A DNA stretch of 64,000 nucleotides from CAIXZV01 sp037446495 (GCA_037446495.1 JBBIIL010000004.1:77548-141547); one strand, 5' to 3'. Counted from the stretch's first letter, positions 55,277 through 63,934 are shown. Program-made: numbers and translations. The notes: a model not told the origin generated them from the letters alone.

Positions 55277-55528
55277 CTATTCCCGGGCGCCTCCATCCCG
55301 AGCGCCGCGCAGCGCCCCGAGCTCGGTCTCGATCTGGCGCACCATCAGGCGAAGCTCCTCGAGGCGCGCCTCGAGGTCGTCCGGGGCCACCCCCGGCCCG
55401 GGCCGTCCAGCCCGGCGATCGCGGCGAGGCACGGGGAAGTCAGCGTCGTCGTACCAGTCGCCAGGTCCACACCAGCCACGGTCGTGCGGCCGATAGGGAT
55501 ACGGGCCACAGCCATGCGAGCAGCCCAC
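55277..55528 (-). CDS. Cys/His-rich small protein with C-terminal helix (DUF5320-like)
   Basis: 83 residues from GTG at 55528, set by AAGGAGG 5 nt upstream. The N terminus is GCSHGCGPYPYRPHDRGW, a Cys/His/Gly/Tyr cluster that may bind metal. The C-terminal half is a predicted coiled coil (DDLEARLEELRLMVRQIETE). Similar short proteins accompany NifX-like genes in other bacteria and archaea. It starts 1 nt beyond the PadR stop, so the three genes are probably one operon. Confidence 0.65.
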   Translation of the reverse strand: MGCSHGCGPYPYRPHDRGWCGPGDWYDDADFPVPRRDRRAGRPGPGVAPDDLEARLEELRLMVRQIETELGALRGARDGGARE

Positions 55529-55529
55529 G

Positions 55530-55943
55530 TCAACCTCCTTGGCCCTTGATCGGGCCGTCCAGTCCATCGAGGAACGCGTCAATCAGGCGCGCCCGCTCGT
55601 GCATCACCGAGGTCCACTCGGCGAGGGCCTGCACTCCCTCGTCGGTCAGCCGGTACGTTCGCCGCGCAGGCCCGTCGTCCGTCACCCACGCCGACTGGAC
55701 GAGACCCTCCGCCTCGAACTCGCGGAGTGCGCGATAGGCCATTCCCACATCGACGCCGCCGGGCGCGAGGCACAGGTCGTCAAGCCGGGCGATGAGTGCC
55801 GCACCGTGCACCTCGCCCTCGGCCATCAGCCGCAACAGGAACGGCTCCAGCCACCGGCCCCGCCGTCCTCCTGGCCGCACCCAGCCTCGATGAGCGTCGT
55901 GGTGCTCGTGCGGGTGGTCGTGGTGCGCCGCGCTGGTGAACAT
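55530..55943 (-). CDS. PadR-family regulator with His-rich N terminus
   Basis: 137 residues. Residues 7-18 hold a His/Asp/Glu cluster (HHDHPHEHHDAH). The PadR winged helix follows: WLEPFLLRLMAEGEVHGAAL, VGMAYRALREFEAEGLVQSA, GPARRTYRLTDEGVQALAEW, then a short dimerisation helix. The metal-binding-like tail is uncommon in PadR proteins and suggests metal sensing, in keeping with the downstream genes. Confidence 0.86.
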   Translation of the reverse strand: MFTSAAHHDHPHEHHDAHRGWVRPGGRRGRWLEPFLLRLMAEGEVHGAALIARLDDLCLAPGGVDVGMAYRALREFEAEGLVQSAWVTDDGPARRTYRLTDEGVQALAEWTSVMHERARLIDAFLDGLDGPIKGQGG

Positions 55944-56148
55944 GCCACTAGCATATCCATGCTACCGGCATCCTCTAGTGCCGCATGGCCCTCCCCCCCC
56001 GTGGGCGTGCATCAGCGCCCGACTGGCCCCATCTGGGCGTCGGACGGCAGAATCACCAGCGGGCCCCGGACCTCGGTGGGGCCTGCGGCTTCGCGCAGGT
56101 GGCGAGCGAGACGACGTGGCGGCGAACGATGACGGAGGTCCACGAGCC

Positions 56149-57171
56149 ATGACGGCAGATGTTGCAGGCACGCACGCGAGCGTTGCCTACCGGCCCGCGA
56201 CGAGCGCCGACTGGCCGGCGGTTGCGGAGGTCCTCAACGCCGCCCGCCGAGCGGACGGGGCCGACGAGGTGCGCACCCCCGAGAGCCTTGCGTCCGAGCA
56301 CGCAGCGCTGGTCCTGCCGCGCGACATGGTGATCGCCGAGGTTGACCGCACGCCTGTGGGCTACGCCGTCGGGCCGGTCGTGGAGCGCGACGGCGTCCTG
56401 GTCGCGGACCTCACTGGCGCCGTCCATCCGTCGTTCCGGCGGCAGGGCATCGGGACCCAGCTACTCGGCCGGACCCGCGACGGGGCCGTGGCACGGATGG
56501 ACGCCCACCTCCGCGACCTGCCTCGCGAGCTCCGCGGCTACGCGCTCGACAGCGAAACCGGGGTCATCGCGATGCTGACCGCGGAGGGATTCGCGCCCAT
56601 TCGCTTCGGCTACGAGATGCGGCGCCCGCTCACCGGCCAGCTCCCGGTGCATGCGCTCCCTGCGGGCCTCGAGCTGCGTCCGGTGGCGGAGGCGGACTGT
56701 CGCCCAATTTGGGAGGCGAACGAGGAGGCGTTCCTCGACCACTGGGGCCACCGCGCCTCGACCGAGGAGGACTACCGGGAGATGTGCTTCGGGCCCGAGA
56801 TGATGCCGGGCTTGTGGTGCGTGGCCTGGGACGGCGACCAGGTGGCGGGTGTCGTGATGATCGCCATCTTCCGCGATGAGAACGAGCAGCTCGGGATCGC
56901 GCGGGGGTGGCTCGACCGGGTCTCGGTGCGCCGGCCGTGGCGCGGGCGCGGCGTGGCGAAGGCGCTGTGCTCGCAGGCGTTCCGCGTCCTGCGCGACCAG
57001 GGCATGGTCGAGGTCTGGCTGGGAGTGGACGGGTCCAACCCGACCGGCGCGGTCAAGCTGTACGAGGGGCTCGGCTTCACCGTCGCGCGCGGCTGGAAGG
57101 CGTACGGCCGACCTGCTGACACGCCGGCACCGGCGGGCTGGCAGAGCGCGGGCAGCATGAGAGTCTCGTAG
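56149..57171 (+). CDS. Tandem GNAT acetyltransferase
   Basis: 340 residues with two GNAT-like halves. The N half has LTGAVHPSFRRQGIGTQLLG and the C half VSVRRPWRGRGVAKALCSQA with the GVDGSNPTGAVKLYEGLGFT ending. Both acetyl-CoA loops look intact. Duplicated GNAT proteins include mycothiol-synthase-like and antibiotic-modifying enzymes; neither can be assigned. GGAGG is 10 nt upstream of the ATG. Confidence 0.87.
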   Translation: MTADVAGTHASVAYRPATSADWPAVAEVLNAARRADGADEVRTPESLASEHAALVLPRDMVIAEVDRTPVGYAVGPVVERDGVLVADLTGAVHPSFRRQGIGTQLLGRTRDGAVARMDAHLRDLPRELRGYALDSETGVIAMLTAEGFAPIRFGYEMRRPLTGQLPVHALPAGLELRPVAEADCRPIWEANEEAFLDHWGHRASTEEDYREMCFGPEMMPGLWCVAWDGDQVAGVVMIAIFRDENEQLGIARGWLDRVSVRRPWRGRGVAKALCSQAFRVLRDQGMVEVWLGVDGSNPTGAVKLYEGLGFTVARGWKAYGRPADTPAPAGWQSAGSMRVS

Positions 57172-57234
57172 TCGGGGATCGCCATGCACGCGATTGTGGC
57201 GCCGGGGCGGTGTCCCGACCGGTCGCTGGCGCGG

Positions 57235-57873
57235 TCAGAACGGCAGCCGGCCGTCGCGCCTGACGAGGTCCATCCACGGCCGCTCCCGCTCAATCGTCGT
57301 TGCCGCGCCGTGCCCCGGCAGCACGCGCAGCGCGTCGTCGAGCCCCGCCAGCCGCGTGAGCGACTCCGCCATCTGCTCCGGAGACCCGCCGGGCAGGTCC
57401 ACGCGGCCCCAGCCGCCCGGGAACAGCGTGTCGCCGCTGAACAGCAGCCCGTCCTCGTCGTGAAGCAGGCAGACCGAGCCCTCCGTATGCCCCGGCGTGT
57501 GGAGCACGCGAAGCCGAATCTCGCCGAAGCGGACCTCGCCGCCCTCGGCCAGCTCCACGGCGGGCACGGAGGGGATGATCGGAAACGGCGCGAACAGCGG
57601 CTGGGGGTCGAGCAGGTAGTGGTTGTCGGCCGGGTGGATCGCGATCTGGGCGCCCGTGTGCTCGGCCACCGCTGCGTTCTCGCCCACGTGGTCCCAGTGG
57701 CCGTGGGTGCTCACGATCAGCCGCAGGGTCCAGCCTCGGGCGTCGAGCGCGTCGGCGATCCACGCCAGGCAGGGCGTGGCGGTGTCGATCGCGATGGCCT
57801 CGCGGCTGGCCTCGTCGGCCAGGACGTAGACGTTGGTGTTGAGCGGGCCGATGACGGCGTGGAGTCGCTCCAT
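57235..57873 (-). CDS. Metallo-beta-lactamase-fold hydrolase (glyoxalase II-like)
   Basis: 212 residues. The metal ligands are clear: STHGHWDHVGEN (HxHxDH), RVLHTPGHTEGSVCLLH and LLFSGDTLFPGGWGRVDLPG, with the final LPGHGAATTIERE. YcbL/GloB-like hydrolases act on thioesters. Convergent with the GNAT gene. ATG at 57873; upstream codons have no coding character. Confidence 0.9.
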   Translation of the reverse strand: MERLHAVIGPLNTNVYVLADEASREAIAIDTATPCLAWIADALDARGWTLRLIVSTHGHWDHVGENAAVAEHTGAQIAIHPADNHYLLDPQPLFAPFPIIPSVPAVELAEGGEVRFGEIRLRVLHTPGHTEGSVCLLHDEDGLLFSGDTLFPGGWGRVDLPGGSPEQMAESLTRLAGLDDALRVLPGHGAATTIERERPWMDLVRRDGRLPF

Positions 57874-57977
57874 GGCCCCAAGTCTCGCAGGTGAACCGGC
57901 TTCGTGACGATCCGGGGGCTTCCGGCCCTCGCACGTTCCCGTCGGCGCGCGCATACTCCCGCCTGGAGGTGGTCGCG

Positions 57978-58223
57978 ATGACGGCCATGACGCACATCAA
58001 GGCGAAGATCACCCCCTGGGACGACCCGGCGTTCGTCCGGGCCTTCGAGGACGCGCGCGACAGCACCGCGCAGGATGGCTACGACGATGGGCCCAAGGCT
58101 GGCGCGCACGTGCAGCAGTTGCTCCGCGAAGCGGGCTACCCGATGGCCACGGTTGAGGTCATTCGGACGGTCCGGGAGGCCCTCGAGCAGGCCTCGCACT
58201 GGATCGTGACCCGCGACGGGTAG
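57978..58223 (+). CDS. Small hypothetical protein
   Basis: 81 residues. GGAGG ends 8 nt before the ATG. Helical and acidic (DDPAFVRAFEDARDSTAQDG; VEVIRTVREALEQASHWIVT), with no recognised domain. Divergent from the MBL hydrolase gene; convergent with coxG. Confidence 0.55.
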   Translation: MTAMTHIKAKITPWDDPAFVRAFEDARDSTAQDGYDDGPKAGAHVQQLLREAGYPMATVEVIRTVREALEQASHWIVTRDG

Positions 58224-58260
58224 GCCCGGTGGGAGAAGGCCCGGGGCGGGCCGGCTGCGG

Positions 58261-58704
58261 TCAGCCCGCCTCGAGCTTCGTCCGGATGCAGTCGAAGGTC
58301 TGGCCGATCATCTTGTTGGCCGTGCCCTCGATCATCCGGGCCCCCACCGATGCCAGCGTCCCCGCGATCGAGACCTCGGCGGACCAGTCCATCGTGGTGG
58401 GCCCCTCGGCGGGACCCGAGAGCGACATGTCCGCGGTCGCGTCCACGGCGGACCCCGGAGCCTGGCCGTGGGCCTTGATGAGCGCCCGGTCCGGCTCCGC
58501 CCGCTCGGCGATCGACAGGTCCACGGTGAAGCGCGCGCTGATGAACCCCACGCCCACCTTCGCCTTGGCCTTGAAGTGGCCCTCGTCCACCACCTCGATC
58601 GACTCCATGCCCGGTCCGCAGGAGCCCACCTTGTTCGGGTCCATGAGGAACGCCCAGACCCGCTCGCGGGGTGCGGCGATCTGGACGGCGCCCTTGAACT
58701 GCAT
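58261..58704 (-). CDS. coxG: CoxG-family SRPBCC protein
   Basis: 147 residues of the carbon-monoxide-dehydrogenase subunit G family (SRPBCC fold): MQFKGAVQIAAPRERVWAFL, GPGMESIEVVDEGHFKAKAK and the closing NKMIGQTFDCIRTKLE helix. CoxG binds quinone/membrane in characterised CO dehydrogenases and helps dock the enzyme. The ATG at 58704 has GGAGGGG upstream. Same strand as the cofactor-maturation genes that follow upstream, but 340 nt separate them. Confidence 0.88.
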   Translation of the reverse strand: MQFKGAVQIAAPRERVWAFLMDPNKVGSCGPGMESIEVVDEGHFKAKAKVGVGFISARFTVDLSIAERAEPDRALIKAHGQAPGSAVDATADMSLSGPAEGPTTMDWSAEVSIAGTLASVGARMIEGTANKMIGQTFDCIRTKLEAG

Positions 58705-59046
58705 CGGCCCCTCCGAATGAGCGACTCCGACATCCGGGCGGTGGGCGCCGCGGCGCTCGGGTAGAGCTCCGGCTCGCGGATGAACGCGGTCCGGCAGCCC
58801 ATCCTCAAGCGTTCGCGGCCGGACGTGGTCGAAACTGGCGGGGATCCTGCGCCGTGTGCCTCGCATCGCAGGCGACGCGAGGGGCATCGGGCCCCGTCGC
58901 ACCAGAGCTGGGGACGAGCTCGGCGTTCACAATGACCGTCGGCGGGGACCGCCGAGCGCGGTGCGGGGCCGCACGCAAGGTTGCGGCCCGGTTGAGGGCG
59001 CGAGTATGGGCCGGTGTCGTTGACCCGTCAATCGACGGGCGTGGCC
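58705..59046. other. Intergenic region, no gene seen
   Basis: About 340 bp within the maturation gene set. It contains one weak hairpin (CCCGTC-AATC-GACGGG, 59024-59039) just after the methyltransferase stop, possibly a minus-strand terminator; I see no reading frame with coding character. Confidence 0.4.
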
Positions 59047-59904
59047 TCAGCCTCGCCTCGGCTCCCAGGTCACGATCCCCACCGATCCCGTCGGCCCCTC
59101 GGCGAGGGTCCACGCGCCGTCGCGGCGGACGATCATGTCCGGCAGGATCGCCCGGAAGTGGACGTCCTTGTCGCCGCCCTCGGCGATGAACAGCTGGCGG
59201 CGGAGGAACGCGGTCAGCGCATCGACCGAGTCGAACGAGCGCGTCGACCGCCCCACACGGACCACCTCGGTCTGGCGGCCGCGGGCGTGGAGCAGCGCCA
59301 CGAGGTCCGGCAGCGCCGGAAGCGGAACGCGAGACTCGCCGTGGACGAGCGGCCAGAACGGGTCGGCCACCGCGGCCGGGCTGAAGTCCGTGAGCACCGC
59401 CACGCAGTGCTCCCCCGCCGCCTGCTCCATCGCATCGATGAATGGGCCGATCGCCTCGACGTCGTAGCCGACGTGGGCGATGAACGCGACGTCGGCCGCG
59501 GGCAGCGGCCCCAGCGCCTCGAGCGCGTCGGGCCAGGTGCCCGGCACCAGGCGGAGGTTCGCGATGCCGTGCTCGTCGATCCCCGTGCGGAGCGCGCGGC
59601 GCATGCCCGCCGACGGCTCGACGGCGATGACCTGCCTCACGCGCAGGGCGAGCGGGAGGGCGTACCTTCCCGCGCCGGCGCCGATGTCGAGCCAGGTGGC
59701 GTCGGGCCGGGCGAGCGCCTGGAGCACGTCGAGGACAGGCTCGTCCGTGCGGCGCGGGTCGGCCACGAACAGTGAGCTGACCGGCGAGTACCAGTCGCCC
59801 GTCGTCTGCTCGCGCAGGCGCTCGGCCTGCTCGCGGTTTGCGCGGACCCGCTCGGACCAGGCGGCTTCGAGGTTGGCGGCGGGAGCGACGGTGTCGGGAG
59901 TCAT
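59047..59904 (-). CDS. SAM-dependent methyltransferase
   Basis: 285 residues. Motif I is TWLDIGAGAGRYALPLALR, motif II VIAVEPSAGMRRALRTG and motif IV-like VAFIAHVGYDVEAIG. Class I (Rossmann) fold; substrate unknown. Its ATG overlaps the MobA-like stop by 4 nt, placing it in the molybdenum-hydroxylase maturation operon, which is not a standard location for a methyltransferase. Confidence 0.88.
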   Translation of the reverse strand: MTPDTVAPAANLEAAWSERVRANREQAERLREQTTGDWYSPVSSLFVADPRRTDEPVLDVLQALARPDATWLDIGAGAGRYALPLALRVRQVIAVEPSAGMRRALRTGIDEHGIANLRLVPGTWPDALEALGPLPAADVAFIAHVGYDVEAIGPFIDAMEQAAGEHCVAVLTDFSPAAVADPFWPLVHGESRVPLPALPDLVALLHARGRQTEVVRVGRSTRSFDSVDALTAFLRRQLFIAEGGDKDVHFRAILPDMIVRRDGAWTLAEGPTGSVGIVTWEPRRG

Positions 59905-60512
59905 GGGAGGTCCTCAGCGGAGGTGGACACGGCTGCCAGCTCGGCCGGCGTGTCGACGTCGGGATTGGCGCCCTCTACCTTCACTTCGATGACGCGGTCG
60001 GTGCGGTTTGCCATGAGCTGCCCGAGGCCCCGGTCACCGTCGAGCCCGGCGGCCAGCGCCCATGCCGAGCGGCGGACCAGGACAGGGTTGGGGGCGGGAT
60101 CATCGGCATACCGGGGTCGGACGAACTCCGCGTCCTCAGCCTCCGGGGCAGTCCCGGCGGCCACGACCGCGCGGATGACGCCGGGCCGGAGCCTGGGCTG
60201 GTCGCCGAGCACCACGAGCACCGCATCGGTCCCGGGGATCTCAACTGCGGCGTCGAGGCCTACCCGGAGCGAGCTCGAGAGGCCGTCTTCCGGGCGTGGG
60301 TTGACCACGCGGCGCTCGCCGCGCCACGCGATGGCCGCCTCGACGGCCTCAGCTTCGTGCCCGAGCACGACCACCGCGTCCGCGAGGCCGGCAACGGCAA
60401 CCGCGTCGAGCGTGTGCTGGAGCACCGGGCGCCCGTCGAGCGGGGCGAGGAGCTTGGGCGAGCCAAACCGAGTCGAGGTGCCGGCCGCGAGGACGACCGC
60501 GACCACGGTCAC
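59901..60512 (-). CDS. NTP-transferase, MocA/MobA-like (molybdenum cofactor cytidylyltransferase)
   Basis: 203 residues, GTG start overlapping the XdhC stop (GTGA). The nucleotide-binding motif is VVLAAGTSTRFGSPKLLAPL, with VVLGDQPRLRPGVIRAVV and the conserved NPVLVRRSAW. MocA adds CMP to molybdopterin for CO- and xanthine-dehydrogenase-type enzymes. Confidence 0.9.
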   Translation of the reverse strand: MTVVAVVLAAGTSTRFGSPKLLAPLDGRPVLQHTLDAVAVAGLADAVVVLGHEAEAVEAAIAWRGERRVVNPRPEDGLSSSLRVGLDAAVEIPGTDAVLVVLGDQPRLRPGVIRAVVAAGTAPEAEDAEFVRPRYADDPAPNPVLVRRSAWALAAGLDGDRGLGQLMANRTDRVIEVKVEGANPDVDTPAELAAVSTSAEDLP

Positions 60513-61627
60513 CGAGCCGACTCGCGCTCGCGGGCCAGGTCGCGCATCGGCCGGCCGGAGCCCGACCGCCGCTCGGCCACCACCTCGGCGAGGATCGAGA
60601 GCGCGGTCTCCGGCGGCAGGCGCCCGCCAAGGTCCAGCCCGATGGGGCCGCGCAGTCGGTCGAGCTGCTCCGGCGTCACCCCCGCCTCGCGCAGGCGCAC
60701 GCGGCGGTCCGCCTGCGTCTTGCGCGAGCCCACCGCGCCCACGTACCGGCAGCCGCGGCGAAGCGCCGCGATGATCGCCGGCTCGTCGAACTTCACGTCG
60801 TGGGTCAGCACCGCCACGGCGTCGGCCGGCCCGAGGCCGATCCCGTCGGCCACCTCGTCTGGCCAGCCCACGATCAGGCGGTCCACGTCCGGGAAGCGCG
60901 CAGCCGTTGCGAACGCCGCCCGCCCGTCGATGACCACCGTCTCGTAGCCCAGCTCCTTCGCGAGACGGACCAGCGTGCGGGACACCTCGACGGCACCCAC
61001 CACCACCAGCCGCGGCCGGACCGGGTACGCCTCGATGAACGCCTGGCGCCCGCCCGCCTCGACCGTCCGGCTCAGACCGTGGGCGAGGAGGTCGAGGGAG
61101 GCCTTGACCAGCTCCTGGTCGGCGGCCGCCTCGCCAAGGGTGCCGTTGAGCCGCCCGTCGTCGTGGACCACCAGCGGGGACGAGGGCACCTCACCGGGCC
61201 CGGGAGTGTGCTGCCCGAATGCGGGCGGCGGGGCGTCGGCGGGCAGCACGGTCACCACGGCCCGTCCGCCCGACCGGCCCGCGGCCGTCTCGCGCGCCGC
61301 CTCGACCACCTCGACGGGCACGGCCGGCTGCACGAGCACGTCGATCGTGCCGCCGCAGGCGAGGCCCACGTCCCACGCCTGCTCGTCGCTGATCCCGTAG
61401 CGGATGACGCGCTGGCGGCCGTCCCGGAACGCCCGGGCGATCTCCTCCGCCGCTGCCCCCTCCACGCAGCCGCCGGACACCGAGCCCGCGAGCCGGCCGT
61501 CGGCCGTGACGAGCAGGACGCCGCCCTCGGGCCTCGGCGCGCTGCCGAAGGTACGGACGACCACCGCGCGGCCCACCCTCGCGCCATCGGCGGTCCAGGC
61601 GTCCAGCTGGTCGAGCAGCTCGCGCAT
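60509..61627 (-). CDS. XdhC/CoxF-family maturation protein
   Basis: 372 residues. The N-terminal XdhC_CoxI domain (GSAPRPEGGVLLVTADGRLA; GSVSGGCVEGAAAEE, with the conserved Cys) is followed by a Rossmann XdhC_C domain (VVVGAVEVSRTLVRLAKELG; GYETVVIDGRAAF; YVGAVGSRKTQADRRVRLRE). XdhC proteins bind the Mo cofactor and promote its sulfuration/insertion into hydroxylases. Gap of 5 nt after the CoxE-like gene. Confidence 0.92.
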   Translation of the reverse strand: MRELLDQLDAWTADGARVGRAVVVRTFGSAPRPEGGVLLVTADGRLAGSVSGGCVEGAAAEEIARAFRDGRQRVIRYGISDEQAWDVGLACGGTIDVLVQPAVPVEVVEAARETAAGRSGGRAVVTVLPADAPPPAFGQHTPGPGEVPSSPLVVHDDGRLNGTLGEAAADQELVKASLDLLAHGLSRTVEAGGRQAFIEAYPVRPRLVVVGAVEVSRTLVRLAKELGYETVVIDGRAAFATAARFPDVDRLIVGWPDEVADGIGLGPADAVAVLTHDVKFDEPAIIAALRRGCRYVGAVGSRKTQADRRVRLREAGVTPEQLDRLRGPIGLDLGGRLPPETALSILAEVVAERRSGSGRPMRDLARERESAR

Positions 61628-61632
61628 CGTCC

Positions 61633-63030
61633 CTACCTCCCCTTGCCCAGCGGGCGGGCCTCGTCGGGCCGAACCTGGGCACCCCCGACCGGCGTCGGCA
61701 GCACCGCGTCCGGGGCGGACAGGCCCATCGACGGGGCGACGGTGGTGGCGTGGGTGACCGCCGACCCCCTGCGCGCCGTCCCGAGCGAGGCGCCCGCGAG
61801 CACCTCGCCGAGCCGCTGGAGCGAGGCCAGCGTGCCGGCCGGCAGGAAGTCGTCGATGAACGGATAGGCGGCCTTCATGCCCGCGGCCAGGGGCTGGTAG
61901 CCGGGCGCCGACGCGAGCGGGTTGAGCCACACGAGCCGGTGGCAGTTGCGCCGCAGCCGCGCCGTCTCGGCCGCCACGAGCGCAGGGTCGCCGCGGTCCC
62001 AGCCGTCCGACACCACGATCACCACGCCGCTGGTCCGCAGCGTGCGGCGCGCCCAGTGGCGGTTGAACTGGCGGAAGCTCTCGCCGATCCGCGTGCCGCC
62101 GGCCCAGTCGGTGACGGTGTCCGCCACGCGGGCCAGGGCGCGGTCGCGGTCCCGGTCCTTCATGACCCGCGTGACGCGGGTGAGGCGCGTGCCGAAGACG
62201 AACGACTCGGTGCGGACCTCGTTCTCGCGCGCCAGCGCCTGGACGAAGCGCAGGAGCAGCCGCGAGTGGCGCTCCATGGAGCCCGAGATGTCGCACAGGA
62301 CCACCAGCTGGCGCGGCTCCTTGACCGGGCGGCTCCAGACCCATTCCGTGAGCTCGCCGGTGGCGAGGTTACGGCGGAACATCGCCCTCGGCGCCAGGCG
62401 GCGGCCGTGGGGGTGCAGCTCGTGGCGGCGGGTTCGACGGCGCTCGAGGCGCGGCCGCAGCAGGTCCACGAACCGCTCGGCGTCCCGCAGCTCGGCGGCG
62501 GTCATCCGGTCGAAGTCGCGGTGGCGCAAGACCTCGCCCACCGACCACGCGTCGGGCGAGATCGTCTCGCCGTCAACCTCCGCCCCGTCCTCGACGTCGA
62601 TCATCTCCTGGATCCCCAGCCGAGCGATGTCAGCGAGCGTGGACTCGGTGCCCTCGGCCGGCTGGCTGGAGTCGCCCGGCTCCCCCTCGAGCTCTCGGTC
62701 CGCGTCGGGGCTGGTGGGCGCGTCGGGGCGGCCCGGCAGCAGCTTGCGGCCGCGGCGACGCCAGAACTGCGCGAATACGCGGTCGTACACCTCGCGGTCG
62801 TCACGCCGGCGCACGAACAGCGCAGCGCCCGCGTCGTGGACCTGCTCGCGCCGGCCGATGTCCACCAGGCTCAGCGCCCGCGCGAAGTCCATCGCGGCGC
62901 TGAGGTCCACCGGGAGCCCGGCCGCCCGGAGCGCGCGCCCGAAGCCCACGGACTCGGCCAGGAGGCGGCGCCCGTCCACGAGCTCGCCGGTGGCGGCGCG
63001 AAGGAGCGGGGACTCGGGCCTCACCAGCAT
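61633..63030 (-). CDS. vWA-domain protein, CoxE-like
   Basis: 465 residues from ATG at 63030. The C-terminal vWA domain has a MIDAS motif DISGSM at 247-252 (VVLCDISGSMERHSRLLLRF), then TDWAGGTRIGESFRQFNRHW and VVIVVSDGWDRGDPALVAAE. CoxE works with the MoxR-like CoxD in final maturation of CO dehydrogenase; CoxD is absent here. A 29-nt direct repeat flanks the start, creating a second in-frame ATG at 63099 with no coding-like sequence between, so the true start is not certain. Confidence 0.88.
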   Translation of the reverse strand: MLVRPESPLLRAATGELVDGRRLLAESVGFGRALRAAGLPVDLSAAMDFARALSLVDIGRREQVHDAGAALFVRRRDDREVYDRVFAQFWRRRGRKLLPGRPDAPTSPDADRELEGEPGDSSQPAEGTESTLADIARLGIQEMIDVEDGAEVDGETISPDAWSVGEVLRHRDFDRMTAAELRDAERFVDLLRPRLERRRTRRHELHPHGRRLAPRAMFRRNLATGELTEWVWSRPVKEPRQLVVLCDISGSMERHSRLLLRFVQALARENEVRTESFVFGTRLTRVTRVMKDRDRDRALARVADTVTDWAGGTRIGESFRQFNRHWARRTLRTSGVVIVVSDGWDRGDPALVAAETARLRRNCHRLVWLNPLASAPGYQPLAAGMKAAYPFIDDFLPAGTLASLQRLGEVLAGASLGTARRGSAVTHATTVAPSMGLSAPDAVLPTPVGGAQVRPDEARPLGKGR

Positions 63031-63098
63031 GGGCGCACTGTGCCACGCATCGCGGCCGAGCGCGCAGCTGGCCTCACCAGCATGGGCGCACTGTGCCA
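63017..63098. repeat. 29-nt direct repeat at the coxE start
   Basis: Identical 29-nt copies at 63017-63045 and 63070-63098 (beginning GGCCTCACCAG), offset by 53 nt. The duplication duplicates the start-codon context of the CoxE-like gene on the minus strand. Confidence 0.85.
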
Positions 63099-63125
63099 TC
63101 TATCGCGGCGGACCGCGGGCCAGCC

Positions 63126-63549
63126 CTACTCCGGGAGCACCCGGAAGCCGAGGGCCTTGGCATTCGAACGGATCCGTTCGTCCAGGCTGAGCATGTCGAG
63201 CTGACCGGTCGCGGCCCGGATGACCAGCGCACTCGCGAGATGGATCGCGTCGAGGGTGCGGATTGCGTCATCGGGAAACGGAGCGCGAGCGCGAGTGGCC
63301 GCGGGCTCGCCGATCGCTTCCACGGCCAAAGCTTTCGCCAGCTCGGCAAGATGCAGTCGCAGCCGCTCGGCATCGGCGGCGTTGGCCGACCGGTGACGCA
63401 CCAGCCGATGGAGCGATCGGTCGCACTCGATCAGGGTGAGGTCAGAGACGACCACCTCCGCCGGAGGCAGGAGGGCATCCGCGACGCGCTCGCTCCCGCT
63501 CGTCGAGCAGCCACGCAAGCACGGCGCTGGAGTCCGCGTAGGTCGTCAC
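63126..63549 (-). pseudogene. Frameshifted PIN-domain toxin (VapC-like)
   Basis: The GTG at 63549 begins TTYADSSAVLAWLLDERE, a PIN-domain start with the first active-site Asp. After about residue 20 the frame breaks: the rest of the PIN domain continues in another frame (RVADALLPPAEVVVSDLTLI, ECDRSLHRL, LDAIHLASALV, MLSLDERIRS), in which the acidic residues are conserved. One extra base near 63490-63500 would explain it. The C-terminal frame ends at 63126. Either a real pseudogene or a single-base assembly error. Confidence 0.75.
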
Positions 63550-63856
63550 CGGTCGCCACGCTCCAAGTCGATGAGGTCCTGGACGGTCAGTCCGCCATGT
63601 CCAGCTTCGGCCGCGGGCGAAGGTACAGGTCGGGGTCGTGAGGTCTCGTTGGCAGTCGCAGCTCGCCGCGGCGCGCCAGCTCCAGGAGCCCGGGATGGAG
63701 GTCGCGCCGGTCCGGCCCCTGACCGGGCGGGACAAGCTCCGCCACCACGCGCCCGCGGTCCGTGATGACCACGACGTCGCCGGCCTCTGCCCTGCGGACG
63801 TAGAGGCTGAGCCGACTCTTGAGCTCGCGGACGCCGACGGTCTCCGTGGCCGCAAT
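63546..63856 (-). pseudogene. Decayed antitoxin, Phd/YefM-like
   Basis: One frame reads VGVRELKSRLSLYVRRAEAG then DVVVITDRGRVVAELVPPG, the classic Phd/YefM start, and stops at 63587 (RPRPKLDMAD). The same segment in another frame gives the expected tail GGLTVQDLIDLERGDR ending at 63546, where TGA overlaps the toxin GTG (GTGA), as usual for such operons. The upstream frame has no ATG/GTG/TTG start after a TGA, leaving ATT at 63854-63856. A frameshift in the tail and a lost or non-standard start are the simplest explanation. Confidence 0.65.
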
Positions 63857-63877
63857 GTGGCCTCATGAGGCCACATT
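63854..63877. promoter_or_regulatory. Perfect 24-bp palindrome, probable antitoxin operator
   Basis: Two complementary 12-nt halves (AATGTGGCCTCA and its reverse complement) meet at 63865/63866, directly at the 5' end of the antitoxin remnant. Phd/YefM-type antitoxins autoregulate through just such palindromes. All 24 positions are still symmetrical despite the broken genes. Confidence 0.7.
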
Positions 63878-63934
63878 CGTCAATCGAGGACGCAGCACCG
63901 GCAGCATGCTGGTCGATTTGCTCCTCGTCGATCC

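Noticed and set aside
58225..58258. Bidirectional terminator between the 81-residue protein gene and coxG
   Set aside because: GGCCCG/CGGGCC arms are only 6 bp with a long loop and no T-run; too weak to call.
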